From Eriocheir sinensis (Eukaryota > Arthropoda > Malacostraca > Decapoda > Varunidae): DNA of 64,000 nt. The position numbers were made by a program, and so were the translations under genes. Where the stretch lies: NCBI RefSeq assembly GCF_024679095.1, contig NC_066518.1, positions 2,120,178 to 2,184,177 of the forward strand. The letters are read 5' to 3'. Shown here in pieces: positions 22,274 through 36,665 of the stretch (positions within the stretch are counted from its first letter, which is position 1; each line of letters starts with the position of its first letter). The notes beneath the pieces were generated by a model that did not search any database, was not told the origin of the DNA, and saw nothing but the letters and a program-made list of their open reading frames with translations.

Positions 22274-22780
22274 ATGGCCCGACAAAGCCATTATGCATAT
22301 TTGCCCAACTTTCCCAACGTTGTAATTACACGCACCACATGTTTTGACGGCAGAGGTAAGTGGTGGCGCCGTGAGGTCAGGGGAAAGTGTCGGGGCTCAA
22401 TCACGATGGGACGGCGGTACGAAGGGTCGACTGCGCTATATAATGTTGTGCAAGGGAATAGTGTCCTCGTGACGTTCTCGTGTAACATTCGCGGCCGTGT
22501 GTTAGACCTCATCATTATCCAAGCTTCATCTTGCCTTGGGGGAAGTAATAGCATCGTCATTCAAGGCTGTCCCGCTGTTTTTCCCTGTGTTGAATGGATG
22601 TTTATCACGTGCTGCCGAAATACTCTACGAAAAGATTATAGACTTGGAAAGCAGATGGTCAGTAACTTGGAACTGCGGCATGTGTCAATTCACTGGCCTC
22701 TTGTAGTCTTCTTTTCTGCCTTTTGTACCCATCCATATAAGATCAAGCAAAATAATCAGCTCTTGTCGCCACTAAGTTGA
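22274..22780 (+). CDS. ORF of 168 codons (unit B), doubtful
   Basis: Same frame as at 12503-13009. The next unit's gene lies 1.75 kb downstream, so part of this segment could belong to its 5' leader. No recognisable domain. The frame is lost in the D-E spacer. Confidence 0.15.
   Translation: MARQSHYAYLPNFPNVVITRTTCFDGRGKWWRREVRGKCRGSITMGRRYEGSTALYNVVQGNSVLVTFSCNIRGRVLDLIIIQASSCLGGSNSIVIQGCPAVFPCVEWMFITCCRNTLRKDYRLGKQMVSNLELRHVSIHWPLVVFFSAFCTHPYKIKQNNQLLSPLS
22353..22442 (+). promoter_or_regulatory. Splice-donor-like and TATA-like sites in the spacer
   Basis: AG|GTAAGT at about 22353-22360 fits the 5' splice consensus exactly and is kept in all units. GCTATATAATG at about 22434-22444 is a good TATA-box match. 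Either could mark a distal promoter or leader exon of the downstream repeat-protein gene. No transcript evidence is available. Confidence 0.25.
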
Positions 22781-23654
<874 letters not shown>

Positions 23655-23767
23655 CTTGGAGGCGCCCTGAGATGGTCGTTTTGCCACCTACCGATAATCC
23701 CTATTCCCACTTGCACTGCTGTCTCCTTACATTTCTTTGTTACTGTGGTTCCCTTCTTCCTCTTTGT

Positions 23768-23905
<138 letters not shown>

Positions 23906-24531
23906 AAAATTAGAATTTTCCTTTATTTGGTTTGTTCTTATTAAACAACATGAAGAAGCGTGTTGCTGCAGCCCTGTCACCCGCCATCCGACGCGTGAAC
24001 TGCACTACTTAGCCGACTAGGCAAGAGCCTAATAGAGAGCAAGTAGGTATTGGATGTCCTCTGGTCTCATTAGTAACAATCCAGGGGTGTAGTAGGCAGA
24101 AAGGCAACTAAAATTAAGAAATCGCAATGCACGGACACGGGATAAAGGGAACAGATATGGAGGGAAAGAGTACCTACGCGACACACTGGGAAATAACTAA
24201 TGTGTAAAGAACCCAAGGCATGTTATCCACGCATTATGCATGAAATAAAAGTTAAGCAAGGTTATTTTTTCTTACTTATCAAGATTTATTTGGAAATAGT
24301 TGCCATTCAAAAGAATTAAGAATATTTTATCTATTCCTTTATAGTTTAGCAACAGCCCTGTCACCCGCCATCCGGCGCGTGAACTGCACTACTTAGCCGA
24401 CTGGGCAAGATTATAGCAGAAATAATTTGCTGGAGGTGAATCGGTCTTCATGGACATAGCACCTCCTTTTATTACCGAACACCGATTTCCTCAATACTCG
24501 GATAATTTTTTTATATCACATCGAAACAACG

Positions 24532-27195
24532 ATGGGAAACTCTGCATCTCGACAGAAATTCAACGTGTGGGTAACTCTGGAGCGAGGCTCCTCCCTGGTG
24601 GACTCCATCAAGCTCTCGTGCAAGGACTCCACCTGCTGCCTGAAGAGGAGGCGTACGGTCGCCTCCGTCAAGTTCCCCGTGGAAGGTTGGTCTTGCGTCG
24701 CAGGGATTCAAGGCTGCCACGCCGAGGGTGAGCTGCGTGTGCCCTTGGCGAAGCTGTGCAAGAAAGACGGCAACGCGGCCGTCAGGGTGCAATGCGCCTC
24801 GCTTGGGAAGCCAGTCTTCACCTCTTCCATGCCGCTGGCCTGGCTGCTGGACAACATCAGCGGCCTCCACTTCTCTCTCTTCTGTGACGACGGGCCAGCC
24901 TTCACCAGCCTCCGGTGCAACGGGAGGCGGTGTGGCGACCATCCGGCGGTGAGCCCTGCACCGCGTGCGGCCACTGACGGGATGGCCAGGACCAATGAGG
25001 CTGATGCATGGGCAGCCTTTGAAGTGACGACCCATGATGACTGGTCCGTGGAGGTTGATGATTCATGGGCAGCCCCAGACTTGGTGACCTCCGTTGCTAT
25101 GGTCGAGGCTGATGATTCATGGGCAGCCTTTGAAGCAATGACCCGTGGTGACTGGTCCGTGGAGGCTGATGATTCATGGGCAGCCCCAGACTTGGTGACC
25201 TCTGCTGCTGTGGTCGAGGCTGATGATTCATGGGCAGCCTTTGAAGCAATGACCCGTGATGACTGGTCCGTGGGCTGATGATCCATGGGCACCCGCCGGG
25301 TGGTGACCGCCATCACCGATGAGGCTGATGATTCATGGGCAGCCTTTGAAGCAATGACCCGTGATGACTGGTCCGTGGAGGCTGATGATCCATGGGCACC
25401 CGCCGAATTGGTGACCGCCATCACCGATGAGGCTGATGATTCATGGGCAGCCTTTGAAGCAATGACCCGTGATGACTGGTCCGTGGAGGCTGATGATCCA
25501 TGGGCACCCGCCGAATTGGTGACCGCCATCACCGATGAGGCTGGTGTTCCAATGGCACTCCTTGAAGTGACGACCCGTGATGACTCGTCTGATGAAGCTG
25601 ATGATCCATGGCCAGCCTTTGAAGCAATGATCCGTAATGACTCGTCTGATGAGGCTGGTGTTCCATTGGCACTCCTTGAAGTGACGACCCGTGATGACTC
25701 ATCTGATGAAGCTGATGATCCATGGCCAGCCTTTGAAGCAATGACCCGTGATGACTCGTCTGATGAGGCTGGTGTTCCATTGGCACTCCTTGAAGTGACG
25801 ACCCGTGATGACTCGTCTGATGAAGCTGATGATCCATGGCCAGCCTTTGAAGCAATGACCCGTAATGACTCGTCTGATGAGGCTGGTGTTCCATTGGCAC
25901 TCCTTGAAGTGACGACCCGTGATGACTCGTCTGATGAAGCTGATGATCCATGGCCAGCCTTTGAAGCAATGACCCGTAATGACTCGTCTGATGAGGCTGG
26001 TGTTCCATTGGCACTCCTTGAAGTGACGACCCGTGATGACTCATCTGATGAAGCTGATGATCCATGGCCAGCCTTTGAAGCAATGACCCGTAATGACTCG
26101 TCTGATGAGGCTGGTGTTCCATTGGCACTCCTTGAAGTGACGACCCGTGATGACTCGTCTGATGAAGCTGATGATCCATGGCCAGCCTTTGAAGCAATGA
26201 TCCGTAATGACTCGTCTGATGAGGGTGAGAATCCATTAGCATCCGCCGAATCGGTGACCGCCATCACCGATGAGGATGATGCTGCATGGGACGCCCTCGA
26301 ATTGATAACCAGTGATGACTGGTCTGATGAGGGTGATGATGCATGGGAAGCCCTCGAATTGATAACCAGTAATGACTGGTCTGATGAGGATGATGATCCA
26401 TGGGAAGCCCTCGAATTGATAACCAGTAATGACTGGTCTGATGAGGATGATGATCCATGGGATGCCCTCGAATTGATAACCAGTAATGACTGGTCTGATG
26501 AGGATGATGCTGCATGGGATGCCCTCGAATTGATAACCAGTAATGACTGGTCTGATGAGGATGATGATCCATGGGATGCCCTCGAATTGATAACCAGTAA
26601 TGACTGGTCTGATGAGGATGATGATCCATGGGATGCCCTCGAATTGATAACCAGTAATGACTGGTCTGATGAGGATGATGATCCATGGGATGCCCTCGAA
26701 TTGATAACCAGTAATGACTGGTCTGATGAGGATGATGATCCATGGGATGCCCTCGAATTGATAACCAGTAATGACTGGTCTGATGAGGATGATGATCCAT
26801 GGGATGCCCTCGAATTGATAACCAGTAATGACTGGTCTGATGAGGATGATGATCCATGGGATGCCCTCGAATTGATAACCAGTAATGACTGGTCTGATGA
26901 GGATGATGATCCATGGGATGCCCTCGAATTGATAACCAGTAATGACTGGTCTGATGAGGAGGATGATCCATGGGAAGCCCTCGAATTGATAACCAGTAAT
27001 GACTGGTCTGATGAGGAGGAGGATTCATGGGAAGCCTTCGAATTGATAACCAGTGATGACTGGTCTGACGAGGATGAGGATCCATGGGAAGCCCTCGAAT
27101 TGATAACCGGTAATGACTGGTCTGATGAGGATGATGCCTTCCTGGACGTCACGGCCATCTGTGCTGTCGTTGTGTACATTGTCTTGCTTCACTAA
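24532..27195 (+). pseudogene. Copy C: acidic Trp-repeat gene with internal frame break
   Basis: The full span has the same length as copy A. The first frame ends at 25278 after 248 codons. Relative to the other copies, two bases are missing after GTGG at about 25273 and one more near 25299. Together these restore the frame, but a TGA lies between them. The rest (25285-27195) is open to the normal hydrophobic end, with about 15 distal ELIT units, the most of any copy. A separate in-frame loss of three bases near 24938 turns GEPIRAV into GDHPAV. The break could be real or a consensus error in a repeat-rich assembly. If it is an error, this is an intact 887-codon paralogue. AATAAA is at 27360. 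Confidence 0.7.
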
Positions 27196-27359
27196 GCAGC
27201 CTGGTAACACACTCACCAGTGACCCCCGGCGCAGGCGCGAGCCACATCGTGAGCCACACTCCCGGGGAGCGAGACTTCCTTTAGTGACCGTCGCTCTTAT
27301 TTCACCTTCAGGGGAGGAGCTTTAGCTGTATTTCTTATCTTATCAATGAAAACCTTTAC

Positions 27360-27365
27360 AATAAA
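27360..27365 (+). promoter_or_regulatory. Polyadenylation signal AATAAA, gene copy C
   Basis: Same relative position as in copies A, B and D. Confidence 0.5.
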
Positions 27366-27709
27366 ACTATTATCCTATTAATGAATTTACCTTACCTATT
27401 AATAATAGTGTGCCTATCACAGTGAAATTCACCACATGCACGACTGCCAAGTCTCTTCCATTCGTCTACCATTCTATTAGCAAACCAATTCCTGCCTGCA
27501 TGTTTAACAAATCTATATTGATCTAACGACCCATGGCTAAGAGTGCATTATATTTTCTTACTTATCAAGATTTATTTGCGAATAGTTGCCATTCAAAAGA
27601 ATTAAGAATATTTTATCTATTCCTTTATAGTTAAGCAAATGGGCGCATGTTTGACCGAGTTGAAAAACTTACTAAATTTTATGCTCTATTTTGGAATATA
27701 CTGTTTTAG

Positions 27710-27910
27710 ATGAATGCATGTAGTTTTATGAAGCTTTTTCCCGCTTACAAGACCCACGAACATTTACATTTAACGGGGGACCCCTCGGGTATTAGTGGAG
27801 GGTCCCCGATGGACTGTGAGGTATACGGCCCTGCCTTCATGCGTGGCTACGAAGACCGCTTCAGATTTTACATAAGACAAACGATATCAAATGTTGGCTT
27901 TACCATGTAG
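27710..27910 (+). CDS. Small ORF of 66 codons (unit C), hypothetical
   Basis: Identical product to the unit B copy at 20640. The preceding site here is the empty target of the hAT-like insertion. Confidence 0.25.
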   Translation: MNACSFMKLFPAYKTHEHLHLTGDPSGISGGSPMDCEVYGPAFMRGYEDRFRFYIRQTISNVGFTM

Positions 27911-28000
27911 CAAATAGTTTAGTAATAGTAGTAGTAGTAGCAGTAGTGGTAGTAGTAGTAGTAGTATAGTAGTACAGTGGTAGTGGTAGTAAAAGTAATA

Positions 28001-28046
<46 letters not shown>

Positions 28047-28554
28047 GTGCCGGACATACTCCCCCCTTAACATATTCCCTTTTGAACATTTCTCCCTCCG
28101 GACATTTCCTCTCATTCATCTATTTAATACGAGCGAAATAACAAATAAATGAATCGTAAAACAGACGACTAAAGAGAAGGAACTAATAATAAACAAAAAA
28201 AAAAGTATCAACACAACAAAATATGATAAACACAAAATACTGAAAAAAAACGTAGTAACTATCTAACTGAATATCTAACCAGCTAACTCTTCCTAGCTGT
28301 CTGACTAGCTATTAACTAACTATTTAAATACCTGCCTACCTGCATGATTTGGTGTGGTTGTTTGTTCAGCTTGGTGACCTACATACAGAGGAAAGACTAA
28401 AAAGCAAGGACAAAACACTTCAATCCGGCCAATCCCAAGGAGGTTAAATTAAACATTCCTCCCGGCCGTCAGCCTCCTTCTTGCCTTTTCAATGTTGGCG
28501 GACAGGGTGCCAGCGAGACCTCAAGCCGCGCGACCCAGGGCCTCATCCATCCTT

Positions 28555-29110
28555 GACCACCACCATAATAACCAGCACACCACGACCACCAATACCACCA
28601 CCACAGCCACCGCCAAATCCACCACCATTACCACCACCAATGCTTACAAAAATGACACTCACCTGCTTCTACCTCCACCACCACCACCACCACTACAACC
28701 ACCACCACCCCTGCCACCAGCCCTACCACTACCACCACAACCTCCACCACAATTACCATCACCACTACTTTCACAAATGACAGTCACCAACGTCCACTAC
28801 CACCACCACCACCACCACCACAACCACAACCACCACTATCACCACCACTACCACTTCCACAAATGGCAGTCACCTCCTACAACTACCAGCACCACAGATA
28901 CCACTACGACCACCACCACTACCACCATCACAGCTAAGTCACCACCATCACCACCCCCAACGCCTTTACCAGAGTAACTACCACTACCAACACCCTCCCC
29001 CCCACCACCACTACCACCATTACAGCTAAGTCACCACCACCATCACCACCGGCACCACCTTTACTTGGGTAATCACCACCACCACCACCACCACCATCAC
29101 CACCACCAAA
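28555..29110. repeat. CCA-rich imperfect trinucleotide tract (unit C)
   Basis: Equivalent to 21490-22045. Preceded by a TAG repeat at 27919-28045. Confidence 0.9.
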
Positions 29111-29170
29111 CCAACATTTTTAAGAATTTTATGCGCTGTTGCGAAACTTCAAGTGGGTATAATGTAATTC

Positions 29171-29313
<143 letters not shown>

Positions 29314-29337
29314 CATCAGGTCAGGAACACAAATATC

Positions 29338-29844
29338 ATGGCCCGACAAAGCCATTATGCATATTTGCCCAACTTTCCCAACGTTGTAATTACACGCACC
29401 ACATGTTTTGACGGCAGAGGTAAGTGGTGGCGCCGTGAGGTCAGGGGAAAGTGTCGGGGCTCAATCACGATGGGACGGCGGTACGAAGGGTCGACTGCGC
29501 TATATAATGTTGTGCAAGGGAATAGTGTCCTCGTGACGTTCTCGTGTAACATTCGCGGCCGTGTGTTAGACCTCATCATTATCCAAGCTTCATCTTGCCT
29601 TGGGGGAAGTAATAGCATCGTCATTCAAGGCTGTCCCGCTGTTTTTCCCTGTGTTGAATGGATGTTTATCACGTGCTGCCGAAATACTCTACGAAAAGAT
29701 TATAGACTTGGAAAGCAGATGGTCAGTAACTTGGAACTGCGGCATGTGTCAATTCACTGGCCTCTTGTAGTCTTCTTTTCTGCCTTTTGTACCCATCCAT
29801 ATAAGATCAAGCAAAATAATCAGCTCTTGTCGCCACTAAGTTGA
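29338..29844 (+). CDS. ORF of 168 codons (unit C), doubtful
   Basis: Same product as at 22274. An upstream in-frame ATG at 29065 reads through the CT/CA tract, so a longer 259-codon frame exists only because of the microsatellite length. Confidence 0.15.
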   Translation: MARQSHYAYLPNFPNVVITRTTCFDGRGKWWRREVRGKCRGSITMGRRYEGSTALYNVVQGNSVLVTFSCNIRGRVLDLIIIQASSCLGGSNSIVIQGCPAVFPCVEWMFITCCRNTLRKDYRLGKQMVSNLELRHVSIHWPLVVFFSAFCTHPYKIKQNNQLLSPLS

Positions 29845-30610
29845 AGGAAAATACCATCCATTCTCTTTAATACTCGCGTCAGATGAAACTGTCACTCGTG
29901 TTGTCTCTGTCACAAGTGTCGCACGAGTTTCCGCAGTCACCCCCGAGCATGACAATATGAGACAACTGGTGAAAGCTTGCTTGTGGTATCAGACACTCCG
30001 AACGAAGCCAGCGCTACATGATGGAGCGAGGCGGGGCTGTAAGTGGTGTTCAGGCGGCGGCGGCGATGCAAACATGACATCCGTGGCGGCGACAGTGACA
30101 GCGGCGGCAGAGACGACCCGTAATAGCAGCGGTGACGAGGCAAACCATGATATCCCGGGGAGCAGTTGTGGCGGCGACCGTGGCGGGAATTGGCCATTTG
30201 AAGAAACAGAAACGGCTCTACACTCTATTGAGTTTTATTGCAGTTCAGCCTGAAATTGCTCGGTGCATGGCAGAAAATTCGTGTGATGCCAGGCGATTTC
30301 AGACAGTCACCTGCCGCCACCTGCATGTCCTCTGTCACCCCCGCCACCGCCGCCGCCATCACCACCAACACCACCACCACCACCACCACCACCGCAACCA
30401 CAACCTTGTGCCTCCCTACCTAACTACCTAACTAACTAACTAACTAACTTCGAGTAATTAACCATCTAACGATCTAACAAATTAACTATAATTGTTTGAC
30501 TATCTTAAACTAACCATTTAACTTGCTAATTATAAGTAAATATACTCGCCGCACGATTAAATGGCGGAATGGGGGCCCCCTCATCCTCCCCTCAGGGCGC
30601 ATAGATGTGG

Positions 30611-30611
<1 letters not shown>

Positions 30612-30695
<84 letters not shown>
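30612..30695. repeat. (GT)n microsatellite, 84 bp
   Basis: Perfect GT array. Confidence 0.97.
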
Positions 30696-30697
<2 letters not shown>

Positions 30698-30799
30698 ATG
30701 GGTGGCGCCCAGAGATTGTCGTTTGCCACCTACCGATAATCCCTATTCCCACTTGCACTGCTGTCTCCTTACATTTCTTTGTTACTGTGGTTCCTTCTT

Positions 30800-30927
<128 letters not shown>

Positions 30928-31553
30928 AAAAATAGAATTTTCCTTTATTTGGTTTGTTCTTATTAAACAACATGAAGAAGCGTGTTGCTGCAACCCTGTC
31001 ACCCGCCATCCGACGCGTGAACTGCACTACTTAGCCGACTAGGCAAGAGCCTAATAGAGAGCAAGTAGGTATTGAATGTCCTCTGGTCTCATTAGTAACA
31101 ATCCAGGGGTGTAGTAGGCAGAAAGGCAACTAAAATTAAGAAATCGCAATGCACGGACACGGGATAAAGGGAACAGATATGGAGGGAAAGAGTACCTACG
31201 CGACACACTGGGAAATAACTAATATGTAAAGAACCCAAGGCATGTTATCCCCGCATTATGCATGAAATAAAAGTTAAGCAAGGTTATTTTTTCTTACTTA
31301 TCAAGATTTATTTGGAAATAGTTGCCATTCAAAAGAATTAAGAATATTTTATCTATTCCTTTATAGTTTAGCAACAGCCCTGTCACCCGCCATCCGGCGC
31401 GTGAACTGCACTACTTAGCCGACTGGGCAAGATTATAGCAGAAAGAATTTGCTGGAGGCCAGTCGGTCTTCATGGACATAGCACCTCCTTTTATTACCGA
31501 ACACCGATTTCCTCAATACTCGGATAATTTTTTTATATCACATCGAAACAACG

Positions 31554-33749
31554 ATGGGAAACTCTGCATCTCGACAGAAATTCAACGTGTGGGTAACTCT
31601 GGAGCGAGGCTCCTCCCTGGTGGACTCCATCAAGCTCTCGTGCAAGGACTCCACCTGCTGCCTGAAGAGGAGGCGTACGGTCGCCTCCGTCAAGTTCCCC
31701 GTGGAAGGTTGGTCTTGCGTCGCAGGGATTCAAGGCTGCCACGCCGAGGGTGAGCTGCGTGTGCCCTTGGCGAAGCTGTGCAAGAAAGACGGCAACGCGG
31801 CCGTCAGGGTGCAATGCGCCTCGCTTGGGAAGCCAGTCTTCACCTCTTCCATGCCGCTGGCCTGGCTGCTGGACAACATCAGCGGCCTCCACTTCTCTCT
31901 CTTCTGTGACGACGGGCCCGCCTTCACCAGCCTCCGGTGCAACGGGAGGCGGTGTGGCGAGCCCATCCGGCAGTGAGCCCTGCACCGCGTGCGGCCACTG
32001 ACGGGATGGCCACGACCGATGAGGCTGATGCATGGGCAGCCTTTGAAGTGACGACCCATGATGACTGGTCAGTGGAGGTTGATGATTCATGGGCAGCCCC
32101 AGACTTGGTGACCTCCGTTGCTATGGTCGAGGCTGATGATTCATGGGCAGCCTTTGAAGCAATGACCCGTGGTGACTGGTCCGTGGAGGCTGATGATTCA
32201 TGGGCAGCCCCAGACTTGGTGACCTCTGCTGCTGTGGTCGAGGCTGATGATTCATGGGCAGCCTTTGAAGCAATGACCCGTGATGACTGGTCCGTGGAGG
32301 CTGATGATCCATGGGCACCCGCCGAATTGGTGACCGCCATCACCGATGAGGCTGATGATTCATGGGCAGCCTTTGAAGCAATGACCCGTGATGACTGGTC
32401 CGTGGAGGCTGATGATCCATGGGCACCCGCCGAATTGGTGACCGCCATCACCGATGAGGCTGATGATTCATGGGCAGCCTTTGAAGCAATGACCCGTGAT
32501 GACTGGTCCGTGGAGGCTGATGATCCATGGGCACCCGCCGAATTGGTGACCGCCATCACCGATGAGGCTGGTGTTCCAATGGCACTCCTTGAAGTGACGA
32601 CCCGTGATGACTCGTCTGATGAAGCTGATGATCCATGGCCAGCCTTTGAAGCAATGACCCGTAATGACTCGTCTGATGAGGCTGGTGTTCCATTGGCACT
32701 CCTTGAAGTGACGACCCGTGATGACTCATCTGATGAGGCTGGTGTTCCATTGGCACTCCTTGAAGTGACGACCCGTGATGACTCGTCTGATGAAGCTGAT
32801 GATCCATGGCCAGCCTTTGAAGCAATGACCCGTAATGACTCGTCTGATGAGGCTGGTGTTCCATTGGCACTCCTTGAAGTGACGACCCGTGATGACTCGT
32901 CTGATGAGGGTGATGATCCATGGCCAGCCTTTGATCAATGCCAGCCTTTTGACTCGTCTGATGAGGGTGATGATCCATGGGCATCCGCCGAATCGGTGAC
33001 CGCCATCACCGATGAGGATGATGCTGCATGGGACGCCCTCGAATTGATAACCAGTAATGACTGGTCTGATGAGGATGATGATCCATGGGAAGCCCTCGAA
33101 TTGATAACCAGTAATGACTGGTCTGATGAGGATGATGATCCATGGGATGCCCTCGAATTGATAACCAGTAATGACTGGTCTGATGAGGATGATGATCCAT
33201 GGGATGCCCTCGAATTGATAACCAGTAATGACTGGTCTGATGAGGATGATGATCCATGGGATGCCCTCGAATTGATAACCAGGGCTGACTGGTCTGATGA
33301 GGATGATGATCCATGGGATGCCCTCGAATTGATAACCAGTAATGACTGGTCTGATGAGGATGATGATCCATGGGATGCCCTCGAATTGATAACCAGTAAT
33401 GACTGGTCTGATGAGGATGATGATCCATGGGCATCCGCCGAATCGTTGGCCGCCATGACTGGTCTGATGAGATGATGATCCATGGGATGCCTCCATCACC
33501 AGTAATGATGAGGATGATGATCCATGGGAAGCCCTCGAATTGATAACCAGTAATGACTGGTCTGATGAGGATGAGGATTCATGGGAAGCCCTCGAATTGA
33601 TAACCAGTGATGACTGGTCTGATGAGGATGAGGATCCATGGGAAGCCCTCGAATTGATAACCGGTAATGACTGGTCTGATGAGGATGATGCCTTCCTGGA
33701 CGTCACGGCCATCTGTGCTGTCGTTGTGTACATTGTCTTGCTTCACTAA
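31554..33749 (+). pseudogene. Copy D: acidic Trp-repeat gene, multiply broken
   Basis: The myristoylation signal and unique domain are normal up to codon 140. There, loss of one G in CCGGGCGG, plus a G to A change, causes a shift and a TGA at 31974. The repeats continue in another frame from about 31980 to 33475. In that part a scrambled unit near 32930 stays in frame, and near 33445-33520 the repeat is rearranged and stops again. The normal end, with hydrophobic tail, is open in the first frame at 33540-33749. At least two breaks separate it from a functional gene. Because the flanking spacer of this unit is also damaged, either true decay or a poorly resolved assembly patch is possible. AATAAA is at 33914. 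Confidence 0.75.
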
Positions 33750-33913
33750 GCAGCCTGGTAACACACTCACCAGTGACCCCCGGCGCAGGCGCGAGCCACA
33801 TCGTGAGCCACACTCCCGGGGAGCGAGACTTCCTTTAGTGACCGTCGCTCTTATTTCACCTTCAGGGGAGGAGCTTTAGCTGTATTTCTTATCTTATCAA
33901 TGAAAACCTTTAC

Positions 33914-33919
33914 AATAAA
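33914..33919 (+). promoter_or_regulatory. Polyadenylation signal AATAAA, gene copy D
   Basis: Canonical hexamer about 165 bases after the TAA at 33747-33749. Confidence 0.5.
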
Positions 33920-34263
33920 ACTATTATCCTATTAATGAACTTACCTTACCTATTAATAATAGTGTGCCTATCACAGTGAAATTCACCACATGCACGACTG
34001 CCAAGTCTCTTCCATTCGTCTACCATTCTATTAGCAAACCAATTCCTGCCTGCATGTTTAACAAATCTATATTGATCTAACGACCCATGGCTAAGAGTGC
34101 ATTATATTTTCTTACTTATCAAGATTTATTTGCGAATAGTTGCCATTCAAAAGAATTAAGAATATTTTATCTATTCCTTTATAGTTAAGCAAATGGGCGC
34201 ATGTTTGACCGAGTTGAAAAACTTACTAAATTTTATGCTCTATTTTGGAATATACTGTTTTAG

Positions 34264-34464
34264 ATGAATGCATGTAGTTTTATGAAGCTTTTTCCCGCTT
34301 ACAAGACCCACGAACATTTACATTTAACGGGGGACCCCTCGGGTATTAGTGGAGGGTCCCCGATGGACTGTGAGGTATACGGCCCTGCCTTCATGCGTGG
34401 CTACGAAGACCGCTTCAGATTTTACATAAGACAAACGATATCAAATGTTGGCTTTACCATGTAG
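34264..34464 (+). CDS. Small ORF of 66 codons (unit D), hypothetical
   Basis: Identical product to units B and C. It stays intact although gene D upstream and the 168-codon frame downstream are broken. Confidence 0.25.
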   Translation: MNACSFMKLFPAYKTHEHLHLTGDPSGISGGSPMDCEVYGPAFMRGYEDRFRFYIRQTISNVGFTM

Positions 34465-34554
34465 CAAATAGTTTAGTAATAGTAGTAGTAGTAGCAGTAG
34501 TGGTAGTAGTAGTAGTAGTATAGTAGTACAGTGGTAGTGGTAGTAAAAGTAATA

Positions 34555-34609
<55 letters not shown>

Positions 34610-35117
34610 GTGCCGGACATACTCCCCCCTTCACATATTCCCTTTTGAACATTTCCCCCAACGGACATTTCCTCTCATTCATCTATTTAATACGAGCGAA
34701 ATAACAAATAAATGAATCGTAAAACAGACGACTAAAGAGAAGGAACTAATAATAAACAAAAAAAAAAGTATCAACACAACAAAATATGATAAACACAAAA
34801 TACTGAAAAAAAACGTAGTAACTATCTAACTGAATATCTAACCAGCTAACTCTTCCTAGCTGTCTGACTAGCTATTAACTAACTATTTAAGTACCTGCCT
34901 ACCTGCCTGATTTGGTGTGGTTGTTTGTTCAGCTTGGTCACCTACATACAGAGGAAAGACTAAAAACCAAGGACAAAACATTTCAATCCGGCCAATCCCA
35001 AGGAGGTTAAATTAAACATTCCTCCCGGCCGTCAGCCTCCTTCTTGCCCCTTCAATGTTGGCGGACAGGGTGCCTGCGAGACCTCAAGCCGCGCGACCCA
35101 GGGCCTCATCCATCCTT

Positions 35118-35620
35118 GACCACCACCATAATAACCAGCACACCACGACCACCAATACCACCACCACAGCCACCGCCAAATCCACCACCATTACCACCAC
35201 CAATGCTTACAAAAATGACACTCACCTGCTTCTACCTCCACCACCACCACCACCACTACAACCACCACCACCCCTGCCACCAGCCCTACCACTACCACCA
35301 CAACCTCCACCACAATTACCATCACCACTACTTTCACAAATGACAGTCACCAACGTCCACTACCACCACCACCACCACCACCACAACCACCACTATCACC
35401 ACCACTACCACTTCCACAAATGGCAGTCACCTCCTACAACTACCAGCACCACAGATACCACTACGACCACCACCACTACCACCATCACAGCTAAGTCACC
35501 ACCATCACCACCCCCAACGCCTTTACCAGAGTAACTACCACTACCAACACCCTCCCCCCCACCACCACTACCACCATTACAGCTAAGTCACCACCACCAT
35601 CACCATTACCACCACCAAAC
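35118..35620. repeat. CCA-rich imperfect trinucleotide tract (unit D)
   Basis: A shorter version of the tract in units B and C. Preceded by a TAG repeat at 34473-34608. Confidence 0.9.
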
Positions 35621-35678
35621 CAACATTTTAAGAATTTTATGCGCTGTTGCGAAACTTCAAATGGGTATAATGTAATTC

Positions 35679-35833
<155 letters not shown>

Positions 35834-35859
35834 CATCAGGTCAGGAACACAAATATCAT

Positions 35860-36289
35860 GGCCCGACAAAGCCATTATGCATATTTGCCCCACTTTCCCA
35901 CCGTTGTAATTACACACCACATGTTTTGACGGCAGAGGTAAGTGGTGGCGCCGTGAGGTCAGGGAAAGTGTCAGGGCTCAATCACGATGGGACGGCGGTA
36001 CGAAGGGTCGACTGCGCTATATAATGTTGTGCAAGGGAATAGTGTCCTCGTGACGTTCTCGTGTAACATTCGCGGCCGTGTGTTAGACCTCATCACTATC
36101 CAAGCTTCATCTTGCCTTGGGGGAAGTAATAGCATCGTCATTCAAGGCTGTCCCGCTGTTTTTCCCTGTGTTGAATGGATGTTTATCACGTGCTGCCGAA
36201 ATACTCTACGAAAAGATTATAGACTTGGAAAGCAGATGGTCAGTAACTTCAGGAACTGCGGCATGTGTCAATTCACTGGCCTCTTGTAG
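35860..36289 (+). pseudogene. Broken version of the 168-codon ORF (unit D)
   Basis: Two bases are lost in ACACGCACC near 35915 and one G near 35962. Further indels near 36250 and 36298 break the frame seen in units A-C. Confidence 0.4.
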
Positions 36290-36504
36290 TCTTCTTTTCT
36301 TTTCACCCATCCATATAAGATCAAGCAAAATTATCAGCTCTTGTCGCCACTAAGTTGAAGGAAAATACCATCCATTCACTTTAATACTCGCGTCAGATGA
36401 AACTGTCACTCGTGTTGTCTCTGTCACAAGTGTCGCACGAGTTTCCGCAGTCACCCCCGAGCATGACAATATGAGACAACTGGTGAAAGCTTGCTTGTGG
36501 TATC

Positions 36505-36665
36505 AGACTCGAACGAAGGCAGCTACATGATGGCGGCGACAGTGACAGCGGGCCAGACGACCCGTAATAGCAGCGGTGACAGCGATGACAGGGAGCAGCC
36601 GTGGCGGCGACCAGTTGTGGCAGCGGTGAGGAAACCATGATATCCGGGGGAGCAGTGGAATTGGC
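36505..36665. other. Rearranged GGC/GCG-rich segment (unit D)
   Basis: The segment between TATCAGAC and GGAATTGGCC is shorter than in other units, and its short GC-rich words appear in a different order. The 98-codon frame of other units is lost. Confidence 0.6.
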
